The notes: generated from the sequence alone by a model not told the origin. A stretch of DNA of 64,000 nt from Spiroplasma monobiae MQ-1 (GCF_002865545.1 NZ_CP025543.1:620001-684000); one strand, 5' to 3'. Numbered from the stretch's first letter, positions 31,030 through 43,973 are shown. Made by a program: numbers and translations.

Positions 31030-32052
31030 CTATTTTCTTCTACGTTTGAAATCTAATTTATTAACTTTAATATCTAGAAATTCTGAATTCATCTCTGTTT
31101 CTTGTAAGTGTTTTCTTCTCAATTCTTTTAATTCTTCAATGCTTGAACAATTTTTTATATTATTTATGTAGTCTGTTGACATCTTAACAACAACACTCGT
31201 TCCATAGATATCAGTTTTTGCTTTTTTACCTTTAATTATTATAAATGTTATTAATAAAAATGATAGCAAGATAATAAGACTAAAAGTGACAATAAAAGGT
31301 ATAGCCAAGTTTCCCCCAAGCCTGAAGTCAACTTGATAAACTTTATTTTCACCTATTCCTTCAAAAACAAGATTTGTTGCATTTACCCAACCAGCTTGCA
31401 TTACATTTAACATATATCTTTGAGGTAAAAAATAAAGAACTATATTTAACCACTCAATTCTTGCAACAACTTCATAAGGAAATGCACATCCCAGTAAATT
31501 ATATGAGAATATGTATATCAAATTTACATATATAGTTCCAACTTCTGTTTTTTTTACAAATAAAAATACAGTGTAACTTATCATTACACACAACATCCAT
31601 AAGCAAATTGATCCAAATATAAACATCGCTCAATTAACATTTGAAAATAAAGCTCTTTGTTCCTCAAAAAAGATAACAGTTAAAAGCATTAAAATAATAG
31701 TAATAACAAAGTTAATTGTAAAATTAGCAGCAATAAGTGCTGAAGGCTTGATAAATGCATTTATACCTGTGTTATTAATCCTTCTTGTAAAACCAGTGTT
31801 TCTATTCATAGAAAGTGTTCTGTGAAATGTATGAATTCCATTTCTAACTATTAAAGTCCCTACCGCTGATGCAAATAAGAATGGATTATCGCCTTTAAAA
31901 AGCAATCATATAAATAAAGTGAATATAACTAGAAAAACACCCAAAAACATATTAAGGGGTGAATATATAAAAGCTTTTAAAGATAAAAGATAAAGATCTT
32001 TAAAAGTTTTTAAGTTATTATGCAATTTTATATTGTTATTGCTTTTTTTCAT
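31030..32052 (-). CDS. ABC-2-type transporter permease (first)
   Basis: A 340-residue membrane protein with about six hydrophobic segments. It has an amphipathic N-terminus, a cytosolic loop after the second helix, and a basic cytosolic tail (about 60 residues). It shares a layout with the neighbouring 322-residue permease: both have an early GTLIVRNG or GISVIRNC loop, EEQRALFSNVNW or SQQRAYLSNVNW before helix 3, and a PQRY motif. The two probably form a heterodimer with the upstream ATPase. Its ATG overlaps the stop of the sister gene as TAATG. The substrate is unknown. Confidence 0.8.
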
Positions 32053-33020
32053 TATTTTTTCTTTCCTTTAAGTATTTTTTTCTTCCTTTTTATTTCTGTA
32101 GTTAGTTTTTTAATATCCATTACTTCATTTAACTCTTCAATTGAGTTCGCCTTTTTTATACTTGAAATAATAGCCATATGTTTCATACTGCTTGGATATT
32201 TTTGAAACTTTTTGTTTTCAAATTCAAATTTCTTTATAAATATATAAACTAAAATAATTATTAAAACCACAATTATTAAAATTGACATTAAATAAGGAAT
32301 TCAAAAATGTCCTTTGTATCAAAAATCGTTTTCTGGCATTGTAACTCTACCAGATCAACCCGAAGCCATAATGTTTAGAAAATATCTTTGAGGTATAGCA
32401 AAACCAATAATCATTATAAATTTATTACCCTCTAAAAGAGTTCAAGGAATACCAAGACCCAAAAGAAACATTGGCAAGAAATAAAATAAGTTTGCTATAA
32501 CAGATGCTCATTCAAATTTTTTAGTTGTAAAAACAATTATGAAAGCTATTAGATTTGAAGATATCGCAAGTAAAATGAAACCAATAATAAAAACTGGTCA
32601 ATTTACATTTGATAAATAAGCTCTTTGTTGTGAAAATAGCATTCCGATAGAAAACATAAAAATAGCAACAATTATATTTACAATTTGATTAAATAAAATA
32701 ATCGTTCCAAAAACAAATGTTTTAGAAATACTTGTAGAAAATAACTTTTCAAAAAATAATGTTTTTTTAAAATCAAAAGTAGTTTTCACAAGATTAAACA
32801 AACAATTTCTAATTACACTTATACCAATTGCACTAGCTAATATAAAATCATCTGGCACAATTTCTGCATTCCCTGTTCCTTCATTTTTAAATGCAAGTCA
32901 TATAACTAAAGTAAGTGTTGTAATGATTCAACCAGAAAAAATTACATATGAATCTTTTTTATAATTTGATCATTGCATAGAAAAGATTAACTTAAAAGTA
33001 CTTCAACTAGTTTTATTCAT
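32052..33020 (-). CDS. ABC-2-type transporter permease (second)
   Basis: A 322-residue membrane protein, paralogous to the 340-residue permease downstream (shared loop QQRAYLSNVNW and AIPQRYFLNIM). About six hydrophobic segments and a basic cytosolic tail are visible. AAGGAGC lies before the ATG, 14 bases after the ATPase gene ends. No substrate-binding lipoprotein is encoded nearby, which fits an exporter. Confidence 0.8.
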
Positions 33021-33034
33021 TACCTTAGCTCCTT

Positions 33035-34315
33035 CTATTTTTGTTTTCTTGCTTGTTTTTGCTGCTTTCTAATAATTTTATTTTCCAATTTCATTACTTT
33101 AATTTCTTCTTGTATATATTTCTTTTTCAAAGAAGATAATTGCTCTAATTCTTTTCTAGAAAGTTGTGCTGTAAGTTCTGTTGCATAAGCAATATATTTA
33201 TTTGATTTAAAACTTTTATATAAATCTTCAATTAAATAATTTAAAAACTTTTCAGTTTTTGAAAAAAACATTAGAGCAGATTTCTTATATTTAACTTTTG
33301 GGTCTAATTTATTAATGTTCTTTTTAGTATTTTTAAATATTCTTATTAACATTTTTGTGTGTAATATTACTTGATCCAAATTTTTTCTGTTAATAGCAGT
33401 AGAATTCAATCTATCCAAGATATCATGAAGTTCATTTAAGTGAAAATCAATATTTCTTATTTCAACAACATAGGGTTCGTTTTCGTAGTCTGCATTTTTT
33501 TCTAAAAATATATTGTACTTTTCTCTAAAAATTTCAGTATTTGTATCAAATTTTTTAATAATAGGTTTGAATAATGGATCTGGTTTTACAGTTATTTCAT
33601 TTTCCTTTATAGCATTCATTATACTTAAAGAATACTTTTCAAAAGTTAAGCTATTATCCCAATCTGTTATATAGTCATCTGAGATAATAAATCCCGTTTC
33701 TAAAACAATTACTCTTTCACATAATATTTCAAATGTGGCATCATCAGGAGATATTACAATAAAAGTAGCATTATTCTCCTCTTTATATTCTTTTAAGAAA
33801 TTTAAGATTTTGATTTTAAAGTCCAAACCTATCGATGAAGAAACCTCGTCTAATATAACAAGTTCAGGTTTGTGAATTATACCCAAAGCAATTGAAAATA
33901 ACTGTAATCAAGAACTATTGCATGAAGATAAATTTTTTTCTCATCTTGATTCAATACCAAAAACATTTATTATGTCATCAATTCATTTTTTGTCATTAAC
34001 ATTATGAATATTTTTATAAAGATTAAAAACTTCTTTTACTTTAAAACCATCAGGTCAAGTGGTTTGTCTAAACTGAAATCCAATATTTGCCATAACATTA
34101 TCACCAGAAAAATTATATTGAATAATTCCCCCTGATTGCTTAATTTGACTTGCAATAAGTCTGCCTAATACACTTTTACCAGATTGGTTTGGTCCAATAA
34201 CAGCAACACCTTCACCCTTATAGATTTTTAAGTTAATTTTTTTAATTGCCCATACTGTTTTATTAAAAATTTTAGAGACATTCTCTAATGATACACATAT
34301 TTCCTTTTTTTGCAT
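33035..34315 (-). CDS. ABC transporter ATP-binding protein with atypical motifs
   Basis: A 426-residue ATPase. Walker A is GPNQSGKS (residues about 41-48) and Walker B is ELVILDEV. The signature is not LSGGQ but reads LSSCNSS, and the H-loop position reads VISPDDA, with no histidine. The C-terminal 190 residues beyond the nucleotide-binding domain are charged and helical, unlike any standard accessory domain. The pair of permease genes follows directly. It may be a slow or regulatory ATPase, or it may have diverged for a special substrate. Confidence 0.82.
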
Positions 34316-34329
34316 TTAAATGTCTCCCT

Positions 34330-35265
34330 CTATTTTTTATTTATAAAATCTTTTACAAGTTTTCAATACATTTGGGTGTGAGCAACTTGAGTTCTAATGT
34401 GCTCTCCTGTTTCAAAAATGTGTAAAGTATCTTTTACACCAAGTATTTTTCTTAAATTAAAAAACTTTTCACTGTCTTGGAAACTAGTAACTACATCTTT
34501 TTTAGAGTGAATGTATAACATAGGGAAAGTTTCATCACACAATGGAATTTTCAATGTTATATTGTCCTGATCTAAATTTATTTTATATTTATTATTATAT
34601 ACTTTATAAACTTCTTCTAAAACCTTATCTAAAATATTTCCAACTATTGGACCAGCTATTGAACTAACTATTTTTTTTAAAACTACTTTTGTATCAAAAT
34701 AAGTGGAGTCCGAAACTCCAAATTTTATATTATACTTTTGAAAATTATTTGATAAAGCAAATCTATTTACTGTATGGGCACCCATTGAAAAACCTATTAA
34801 ACCAAATTCCTTAGCACCAAATTCTTTTTTAATAAAATCAATTGCACATAACAGATCTTTTTGTTCATTTATACCCATTGTTATAAGGGCGTTGTCTGAT
34901 TCGCCGTGATTTCTAAAATCAAAAGAAAAAATATTATATCCCATTTTATCAAAATAATAACTTGCAACCATAGATGATTCTTTAGAAGAAGAAAAACCAT
35001 GACAAGCAATTATTCACTTATTTGTTTTTATTGAGTTTAGATGATAAATACCAACAAGATTTTTTGAATCAAATGATTTAAATTCTATTCTATTCATGTT
35101 TTTTATTTCTAAATCAAATACACTTTCATCTTTAGTTGAATCAAAAATTGCTTGTTGATATAAACTTAATAAATTTCTATAACCATTGTTTTTATAAATT
35201 TCAAAGTTATCTCTATTTACATTATTAATCATTTCAATTATTTTTTGTACAATTAATTCATTCAT
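34330..35265 (-). CDS. Alpha/beta hydrolase (serine hydrolase)
   Basis: A 311-residue hydrolase. It has the oxyanion region CHGFSSSKES, FDFRNHGES, the nucleophile elbow GFSMG, the acid in HSKKDVVTS and the histidine in GEHIR, in the expected order. No signal peptide is seen, so it should be cytosolic. It lies 15 bases before the ABC ATPase gene and may be cotranscribed. The substrate cannot be told from sequence; esterase or lipase is likely. Confidence 0.85.
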
Positions 35266-35295
35266 TTTTCTACCCTCTACTTATTTAATATTATA

Positions 35296-35324
35296 AAAAA
35301 AATCTACATTTATGTAGATTTTTT
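35296..35324 (-). terminator. Terminator of the opp operon
   Basis: AAAAATCTACAT-TT-ATGTAGATTTTTT, located between oppA and the hydrolase gene. Confidence 0.87.
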
Positions 35325-35340
35325 AAAACAAATATTAATT

Positions 35341-37608
35341 CTAATTTGTTTTTTTTCTTCAATGAGCAGCATCTCTATGTGTGTTTCAATCCGCTTTCAC
35401 TTCTTCATCTCTTTTAATGAATTCTTCTAAAGCTTTTTGATATTCTTCTCTAGATCTTAATTGTCTGTCCATTAAAACATTATAAAGTTTAAATTGTGCT
35501 GTACCAAACGCCTCAACCGATTTTGTATAAGGTGTTAAGTAACTAACTTGTCAAACTTTTGGCATAGCTCTTGTATAAATTGGTAATGCCAAGAAATTTT
35601 CATAGAAGAAATTATATTCTTGTTCTGCAAAAGCTTTATATCTTTCTTCAGGAACTGTTTTTTCAGTATCAGCAGTTTTATAACCTTCTGAGTAACCAAC
35701 AAAAGCCTCTGTTAGTTCTTTAGTCGCTGTTGTTCTTAAGCTTTCATTTGCCAATACATATTCTCCACTACTATCAGTTTTTAAAAGTCTAGAAGTACCA
35801 TTGTAACCTCTGTAAGGACCAGTTAAAGTAATAGTTTCTAAGAATGATGAAGGGTCTTTGTAATCTGGAGATCAACCACTCATAAATAAGTCTGTTGATC
35901 CTTTTGAACCTTCTGTTCTATATTCATCTGTTGATGACATAGTTTGTGTTTGAATATAAATTGGGTTATTTGAAATTGAGTTAAATGATTTCATCATTAA
36001 ATTGATATATGGATTCATACCAGTGTTATTTGAAGGACTTAAAATTAATTTTAAAACTACTCTTTCGCCATTATAACCTTTAACTTTTTGAGTTTTAATA
36101 TTGTTATCTTGAATAAATTTAACAGTATCAAGTCTTAATTGTTCTTGAGATTTTTTTGTTAATTCTTGTCCCTTACCTTTGTATGGATCTTTACCATCAG
36201 CTAATGGATTTTCATCTACTGAACCAGTTTTCTCTTTATATATGTCACCAACATAATTTGTATAGTCAACACCACTTCCGTCCTGAGCTACACCAACACC
36301 TGTATAAGTATTTCTTAACATTTGTGAAGGATTACCTGGTTCATCAATGGTTTTTGAGAAATATCTAGCCATTTCTGTTCTATCTATTGTGGTAGAAATG
36401 TAAGCTCTTGCATCTTTAGATTGCAATAATCTAGATGCACTTAAAGCCCTTTCTTGTTCAGCTTTACCTACCGCACCATTAGTTATATTTGCATTAGAAT
36501 AGTTATAAACCATCATAAATGATGCTGATTTATCTGGAGAATCAACTTGGTATTGAGAACCAAAATTTGGATTCTCATAACTTTCTTCTCCTTTACCAAT
36601 ATATCTATTTCATCCTTTTAAGTCATCTGATTTAAGTTCAAAAAATGAAGTTGAACCAGATTCAAATAAAGTTCTTTCTTTTGCAGCAGAACCACCATCT
36701 AGATAGTTGTATTCTAATGTTTCAATATTTGTACTATCTTTTAAAGCGTAGTTTTCATTCTTTTTAAGAATTATTTTTCCGTTTTGAGGAGCTTGTTGTA
36801 CATAATAAGCTCCATTAAATAAAGCTTTAGTATAGTCATTTGCAACTCCTATATTATCTCCATAAATTGGAGAAAATACAGAATAAGTAAGTAAACTTTC
36901 AAAATAAGGAGCTGATTTAGTTAGATTAAACTTGATAGTGTCATATGTTTTTCCATCATTATCTCATTTTGTACCTTTTGTAATACCAAAATGTCTACCA
37001 TCAATTGTTTCTTCACCTAAAATGAATCTTCTAGCTTTTGCAGCTGATTCTCCACCTTCTCTAAATAAGTTCTGAGCTTCTTCAGCACCTTCAATAAATG
37101 AAACTCATAATTCAGAAACGTCAGAGTTATTGTTTGGATTTAATGCATAAATAGCTGCATTTAAAACACCTTCTAAAACAATGTTTTCTCTATTTTGAAT
37201 TACAATATTTCCACGAGTATCAACCCAATTCATTTCCCTTACTGCGTAAGTTCACTCTTTTGAATCAGGACTATGATTACCAACATATTGATATTTTTCA
37301 TCATTAGCTATCTGTTGTCCATATTCACTAACTGCAAGTGATCCATATATTCTTCCATATTGATCTGTTGATAAGAAAGTATCATAAGTGTTTGATCAAA
37401 TTCTTGAATCCTCTGCTTGCATTGAGTGAGCTGTATTTCAACTTGAAACGTTTAATGTATAGTTTGCTCTATACACACTTGTGTCTCAAACCCTATTTAA
37501 AATTGCATCAAAAGAAGCAGCGCCACAAGAAACAACAGAAGATGAAACCATTGTTGCTGCTAGTCCTAATCCAAGTATTCCTAGAGTCTTTTTATATCAT
37601 ACTGACAT
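35341..37608 (-). CDS. oppA: Oligopeptide ABC transporter, substrate-binding lipoprotein
   Basis: A 755-residue lipoprotein with signal MSVWYKKTLGILGLGLAA and lipobox VVSC. The mature protein is a large SBP-family (class C) binding protein, with TVRANYTL-like openings, KGTKWDNDGKTYDTIKFNL and WSPDYKDPSSFLET, the last typical of OppA. It is longer than Gram-positive OppA by about 200 residues, as in other mollicutes. AAAGGAAG lies before the ATG, 21 bases after oppF ends. It is the last gene of the operon, oppB-C-D-F-A. Confidence 0.9.
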
Positions 37609-37629
37609 TTTAATCTTCCTTTCGTTGTT

Positions 37630-39792
37630 CTATTTTTTTACGATTTTTTTAATTTCTTTAATTTCTCTTTTGTTAGCTCAAACAAAGTGATCCTTTGTTA
37701 TCTCTTTAAAGTATGGTAAATCAAAGATGTAATCTTTGTGTTCTTCTTCTGGGTTATAAACAACTAATTTAGTTTGTTTAGCAAGTTCAGGTTCGGGAAT
37801 TGGAATTGCAGAAAGCAACGCTCTTGTATAAGGGTGAAGAGGATTTTTAAATAACTCCTCTGCTGGTGCAATTTCAACAATTTGTCCATGATAAATTACA
37901 GCGATTCTATCAGCGATGTGACGAACAACTGATAAGTCATGGGCAACAAAGACATAAGTAATTCCTAATTCTTCTTGGAATTTTTTAAATAAGTTTAAAA
38001 CTTGAGCTCTAATAGAAACGTCTAGAGCAGATATTGGTTCATCTGCTACAATAACTTTTGGTTTCATAGCTAAACTTCTTGCAATACCAACACGTTGTCT
38101 TTGTCCTCCTGAAAATTCATGAGGATATCTTGATAAATGTTCTGGAAGTAATCCAACTGAGTTAACAAGTTTTAAAATAATATGTTTTTTAACCTTCGCA
38201 GGTGTTGCATCCTCTAAAGTTATTTTTTCATCTGGATTTGCTTCATTATACTCTTTTACATATAATTCTTTAGCTTCTTGACCCTTGTAAAGATTAGGGA
38301 AGTTTTCCATACCCTCTGCAATAATTTCTTCAATAGCCATTCTATCATTTAAAGATGAACCTGGATCTTGAAAAATCATTTGAATATCTTTTCTGTTTGT
38401 TCTTTTTTGTTCTTTTGATTGAACTTTAAATAAATAAGAGTCTTTAATAATTTCATCTATTGAAGGTAAATCTAAGAATTCTGTTAATTCAACAAATGAA
38501 TCAATTTCTTCTTGTGTATATGTATTTTCAATACCCTTTCAATTATAGAAAGTTTCAATAGAGTCTCTATCTTTTACGATGTTTCTTTCAATAATTTTTG
38601 AAATATATTTAGCTTCTTTTTTAAGTTCATCCAATTTTGTTTCATTAATGTTTGATTCATTTGCAATCAAATCCTTAATTGAGTTTTCAAAATCAGTATT
38701 TTTTAATTTAGAAACAAGAGTTTTAACTTTTTCAGTTACAACTTTTTCTTCTGATAATATTTTTAAAATTTCTTTACATGCATTTATGTTTAAGTTTTTC
38801 TTTGATCAGAAATCTCTAATAAAGAATTCTAATTTTTTAAACTCTTTACTTGAAGAATCAGATTCACTTGATTTCATAATTTCAAATTGTTTTAAACACT
38901 CTTCAAAAAATTCATTTCTGTTTACATAAATTAATTTATTGTAATAGTCAATAAATTTTTGTCTTCTATTCATTGGAGAAGACAGAGCATGTAATTGAAA
39001 TTGCAATGATTTAGCTCATTCCAGTTTTGATAAAAATTCTTTATGGTTGTCTGTTATAACTTTTCATAAACCAAGAATATTTTTAACAACTGATTCCATT
39101 TTATTGGCATCAACTGTTTCAATTGATTCTCTATATTTTGCAACTTCTTGAATTTGTAAATAAATTTCATCTGCATTTTCTTTCATAGAAATAAATGTTT
39201 CTTTTGTTTCTACCAGTTTTGAAAGAACTGATTTTTCAAGTTCCTTTGAAACTTTATCAACATAAGAATTCAAGTTGTCTACGAATTTAATCATTCTATC
39301 TTCACTCTTAATAATTGAGTTTAAATATTTTAAGTTTTCCAATAATATATCTGTTAAGTACTTTAATTTAGATTCTTTTGCAAACTTTTCTAAATCATCT
39401 TTATTTAATTCTCTAGGATCTGCTAAGAAATTTTCATATAAAGCTTTTAAACCATCAATCCTTGATTGAATTTCTTTTGTTGTAATATTCATTTTGTATG
39501 ACATATTATCAAGTTTTCTTGAGATGTCTTTATTTAAAGTATACAAGCTAGTTGGACGACCAGCAACAATGTTGTTATCCATATAGATAGCACCATCTTT
39601 TAATGGTTGTACTCCAACAATAGCTCTTCCTATTGTGGTTTTACCACTTCCTGATTCTCCTACCAAACCAAATATTTCGCCTTTGTAGATGTCAAAACTA
39701 GTTTCTTTAACAGCTCTAAATTTTTTACCTTTAGCACGGAATTCAATTACTAAATCCCTAATGTTTAAAAGTACATCTTTATTTGTTGACAT
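37630..39792 (-). CDS. oppF: Oligopeptide ABC transporter ATPase OppF with a giant insertion
   Basis: A 720-residue ATPase. Walker A is GESGSGKT at residues 45-52. The Q-loop ([12 protein letters not shown]) does not come until about residue 472, so about 340 residues more than in a standard OppF lie between them. The insert is charged and helical with coiled-coil character (starting [11 protein letters not shown], ending near QKRTNRKD). The rest is normal: [44 protein letters not shown] and [12 protein letters not shown]. It starts 4 bases after oppD ends. Confidence 0.95.
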
Positions 39793-39796
39793 AGTT

Positions 39797-41686
39797 TTAT
39801 CCTACTTTCTCTGCTTCTTCTATACGTTTACGTAAGTTATTTAAAATACTTGGTTTTTCCACTTTTGGAGAACGTGGATCTAATAATCATGTTTTTGCAA
39901 AATGAGTTTCTGAAACTTTAAACATTGGTGGTTGCTTAATGTAATCTAATTCCAATGCATATTTGTTTCTTGGAGCAAACGCATCACCAACTATTTCGTT
40001 AAATAGTGATGGAGGTGTTCCTTCTATTGAGAATAAGTCATCTCCTTTTTTACCTAATTGAGGTAAAGAAGATAATAGTGCTCAAGTATATGGATGTTTT
40101 GGATCATCAAATATTTCTCTTGCAGTTGCAACTTCAACTATTTGTCCAGCATACATAACAGCAACTCTATCTGCAATTTTTGCAACAACACCTAAGTCAT
40201 GAGTAATAAATACTACTGAGAATTTATATTCTGTTTGTAGTTCTTTTATTAAATCTAAGATTTGAGCTTGAATTGTTACGTCAAGCGCAGTTGTTGGCTC
40301 ATCACAAATTAATATTTTTGGTCTTGCAGCAAGAGCAATTGCAATAACAACTCTTTGACGCATACCTCCAGAGTATCTTCCTGGAATATCTTTAAAACGT
40401 TTTTCAGGGTTTGGTATGCCAACTTTTCTTAGCAATTCAATTGCTTCTTGTTTGGCTTCCTTTTTATTTAAACCTACTTGTTTTCTTAATACCTCTGTAA
40501 TTTGGAATCCCACAGGTAATAATGGGTTTAAAGAAGTCATTGGGTCTTGGAAAATTGTTGAAATAGTTTTTCCTCTTAACTGTCTAATTTCTTTCAATGC
40601 ATTTATTTTATTAACTACATCAGTATTCTTGATTCTCTTTCAGTCAACTAAAATGTTGTGGAAGTGATCTTCATCTAATGTATTTTTTTCAATGATTGAT
40701 AAACAAATTACTTGTAATTCATTTTCAAATCTATTTAAGTATTCTTTTGATGAGAAATACTTAACAGCATATTCTTTTTCTTCTACATTTCATTCTACTT
40801 TTGTTTCAATAAATTTTTCTATCATTGAAGTAATTTTAGAAATTGACATTCTACTTTTAATGTTTAATGGTTTAACCTTATTGATATCCATTTCTAATTT
40901 TAAAATATTTTCTAATTTTAAAATTATTAATTCATCTCTGTGGTTATCATCATTTATAACTTTTAAAGTTTCTTCAATAGCTTTTATTTTAACTTCTATC
41001 TTTATAATTTTATTAGCTTGTCTGTTGTTTCCAGTGAAACTCATGTTTTCATTTAAAGAATTTAATTGTTGTTTTCTTTTTTCTAATAAAACATTAAATT
41101 TTTCATTATTGATTTTTTTAGTAGATGCAATTGTTTGTTCATCTAGTAAGCTTGATTTTAACTCTTCTGTTAAATCTTGTAATTGTTTGTTTAAACCAGA
41201 CAAAATAGTTTCATTGTGTTCTGATTCAATTTGTTTCTCTAGTCTAATTTTCTTTAATTCTTTTTGTTCTAATAACCCATTGTATTTGGGGTTTAATTTG
41301 TATAATTCTTTTATTTCTTTTATTAATTCTTTTATTTTTTCACTATTTATTTTTACAACACTTTTAATAACATCTTTTGATATTAAAGGACTTTGTAAGT
41401 TAACAACATCTATAGGTTCTTTGAAGTATGCACCTTCATCTGCCAAAGTTTCTTTGTTTGGTCTATAAACTATAGAACCATTACTTACTCAACCATTTGC
41501 TTCTAACATTCCAGTAAAAGTTTTTGTAATAACTGATTTACCACTCCCAGATTCTCCTACAATCGCAAGAATTTCTTGGTCATATAAATCTAGATCAACA
41601 TTTCTAATAGCAGTTAAAAAATTACCTCTAACTTGGAATTTAACTTCCATGTCACGAACAGATATAATTCTATTTTCTTTGTTCAT
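39797..41686 (-). CDS. oppD: Oligopeptide ABC transporter ATPase OppD with a long insertion
   Basis: A 629-residue ATPase. Walker A GESGSGKS is at residues 44-51. The Q-loop TIFQDPMTSLNP is at about residue 380, so about 270 extra residues lie between them; they are lysine- and glutamate-rich helices (bases about 40630-41470). The signature YSGGMRQRVVIAIALA, Walker B LICDEPTTALDVT and H-loop FITHDLGVVAKIADR are intact. No frameshift is needed; three TGA codons are tryptophan. GGAAGT lies before the ATG. Confidence 0.95.
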
Positions 41687-41699
41687 AATTTTTTACTTC

Positions 41700-42662
41700 C
41701 TATCTATGTGTTTTAGGATCTAATGAATCGGCAAATACTTTACCTACCAAGAAGAATAATAATGATATTCCTCCAACAAAGGCTACAGGAATAATTAACA
41801 AGTGTGGGTACACTTCTCAATCAGAACCTGATAATAATTCATTTAGAATTGATCCCAATGACGCTTGATCTAATGTGTTTGTTACAAATCCAAAGTTATA
41901 GTATGCAAGTAATGCATCAATAGCGATAGCTGTTGGAATTGCAAATGTTGATGTTTGAATAACTATTGGTAAGATTTTTGGCATAATATTTTTTCTAATG
42001 ATTTTTGAACTTGGTGTTCCTAAAACTCTTGATGCAATATTATATTCTGCATTTCTAACAAGCATAATTTGAACCCTAATAACAGCTGCTAATGTAATTC
42101 AACTTGTAATTGATATACCAAATATTAATACAGGGATTGAAGTTGTACCTCCAAATAAGAAGATAATAATTAATCATAATATTAATGAAGGTATCAGAGA
42201 TAGGAATCTAGTAATTTCGATAAATACTAAGTCAAGTTTTGAGAAAAATCCTCAAATTGATCCTAATAATATTCCTAATAAGATTTGAATTGAAGCTACA
42301 AAGAAAGTAAATATCAATGTAGTACGAGTTCCAATTCACATTTTAGTTCATAAATCTTCTCCAAATTTACCCAGACCAAAGATATGACCTCAGCTTGGTG
42401 CTTCGATATCAATTCCTGGTCTATCAATTGGAACAGGATCTACTCCAATACCAATCGAAAACGCCATAACTATAATTGATACTAATAAAATTAGTGAAAT
42501 AATAAATGTTTTTGATTTACCTACTCTGTTAAATACAGATTTTCAGTAACTATATGGTTTGTTAGTAATTCTTTCAGATTCGTCATGTTTTGCTCCAATT
42601 ACTTTAAAAAGAGATGTGTCTATAGAATTCATTTCTTCTTTTGTATATTGTTTTTGTTCCAT
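41700..42662 (-). CDS. oppC: Oligopeptide ABC transporter permease OppC
   Basis: A 320-residue permease with an N-terminal cytosolic part, a first helix (SKTFIISLILLVSIIVMAFS), then GEDLWTKMWIGTRTTL and further helices. The EAA-type coupling loop reads RNAEYNIASRVLGTPSSKIIRKNIMP. It ends ADSLDPKTHR, typical of OppC/DppC. It sits 13 bases after oppB and 13 before oppD. Confidence 0.94.
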
Positions 42663-42675
42663 AAATAATCTCCTT

Positions 42676-43902
42676 CTATTTTGTTAGTTTTATTCTTGGA
42701 TCTAGTGTTGCAAGCAACAAGTCACCAATTAAACTTGAAAAGACTCCAGCAGAAGCTGATACGAATATATATCCCAAAACAACAAATGTATCTTTGTTTG
42801 ATACTCCGTTAAGAATAAATTTACTCATACCATCAATTGATCAATGTCTTTCAACTAAAATACTTGAACCAAATAATGTCAATACAAATATTTCAGGTAA
42901 AGTTTTAACTAATCTAATTCCAGCATTTCTAAAGATGTGAACGTAGAATACATATTTTTCACTCAATCCTTTTGATAAAGCAAATTTTGCATAATCTGCA
43001 GTCATTTCATCTAAAACGAATCTTCTAGTATTTACAATAATCATTGGCATAATTAATAACATTACCCCAATAACTGGTCATATTTGTGTACCAAATCCAG
43101 CACCTTCAAATGCTCCTTGAGCACCAAATATATAAATAGATGCTTTATATAATAAAGAAATAATAACTAGAGCTGGTATAGCACTAATAATTAAACTTGT
43201 TCCATTAATTGCATTATCAGCTGATTTTTCTTTATTCTTAGCTGCAAGTATTCCTAAAGGAACCCCTAACACATAAGACATAATAACTCCAATACTTCCA
43301 ATTTTGAATGAAGTTGGAATTGATCTTGCAAACGCCTCTTGAACAAGACTTCCTGGGACACCCCCACTAGCTTTATTCATAAAGACACCTAGGTAGAATC
43401 ACATTGTAACTGAGTCTCCCACTAGTTGTCCACTATCATCAATTTGTGCGTTAAGAATAACTGTTTTTGGAATAAATGGTGTTATGTTTCTTAAATAAAT
43501 GAACATTTGTTCAATCATGGGTCCGAAAACTCCAAACATTTTCATTCTAGTTTCTAATAAAGCTCAGTATTCAGGTGTGTCATAAACAATTCCGTGTTTT
43601 GCTAAGTCTATATCAGATAAATATGCACCATCAGTTGTAACCATTCTAAGCATTACAAACACAACAGCAATTGCTATATAAAGTGTTATAAATGCATAGA
43701 GTATTCTTTTTAAAGAATATGAAAATAATGGATTTTTTTGCATAAACTCATCAAATGATGCGTTTGTTTTTCTAAAACCATTTTTCAAATTCTCAATATG
43801 GCTTGTTTTAGTTTGTTTGATTTCATCTTTAAGACTAATTTCATCAAATAACTCTAAGAGCGAATCTTCGCTCTTGTCTTGGCCATTAACTTTTGTTTCC
43901 AT
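42676..43902 (-). CDS. oppB: Oligopeptide ABC transporter permease OppB
   Basis: A 408-residue permease with a cytosolic N-terminus of about 65 residues, then helix RILYAFITLYIAIAVVFVMLR. The usual OppB landmarks follow: PTSFKIGSIGVIMSYVLGVPLGILAA, the coupling loop MTADYAKFALSKGLSEKYVFYVHIFRNAG and the final DLLLATLDPRIKL. It is the first gene of the operon; its leader overlaps that of a divergent small gene, with a 71-base gap. Confidence 0.94.
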
Positions 43903-43948
43903 AAGTTTAAGTTGTCCTTTCTAATTTATTTTTATCCCTTAAAATCTA

Positions 43949-43954
43949 TATAAT
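43949..43954 (+). promoter_or_regulatory. -10 element TATAAT of the divergent small membrane protein
   Basis: TATAAT lies 20 bases before the ATG at 43974 in the 71-base gap shared with oppB on the other strand. No good -35 was found, so the promoter is tentative. Confidence 0.5.
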
Positions 43955-43973
43955 ATCTATAAAGGTGATTTAT

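Noticed and set aside
40692-41468. A 258-codon open frame on the plus strand across oppD
   Set aside because: It is the antisense shadow of the lysine- and glutamate-rich insert; its composition (Phe, Ser, Leu and Ile) is what complementary AT-rich coding sequence gives, and it has no ribosome site.
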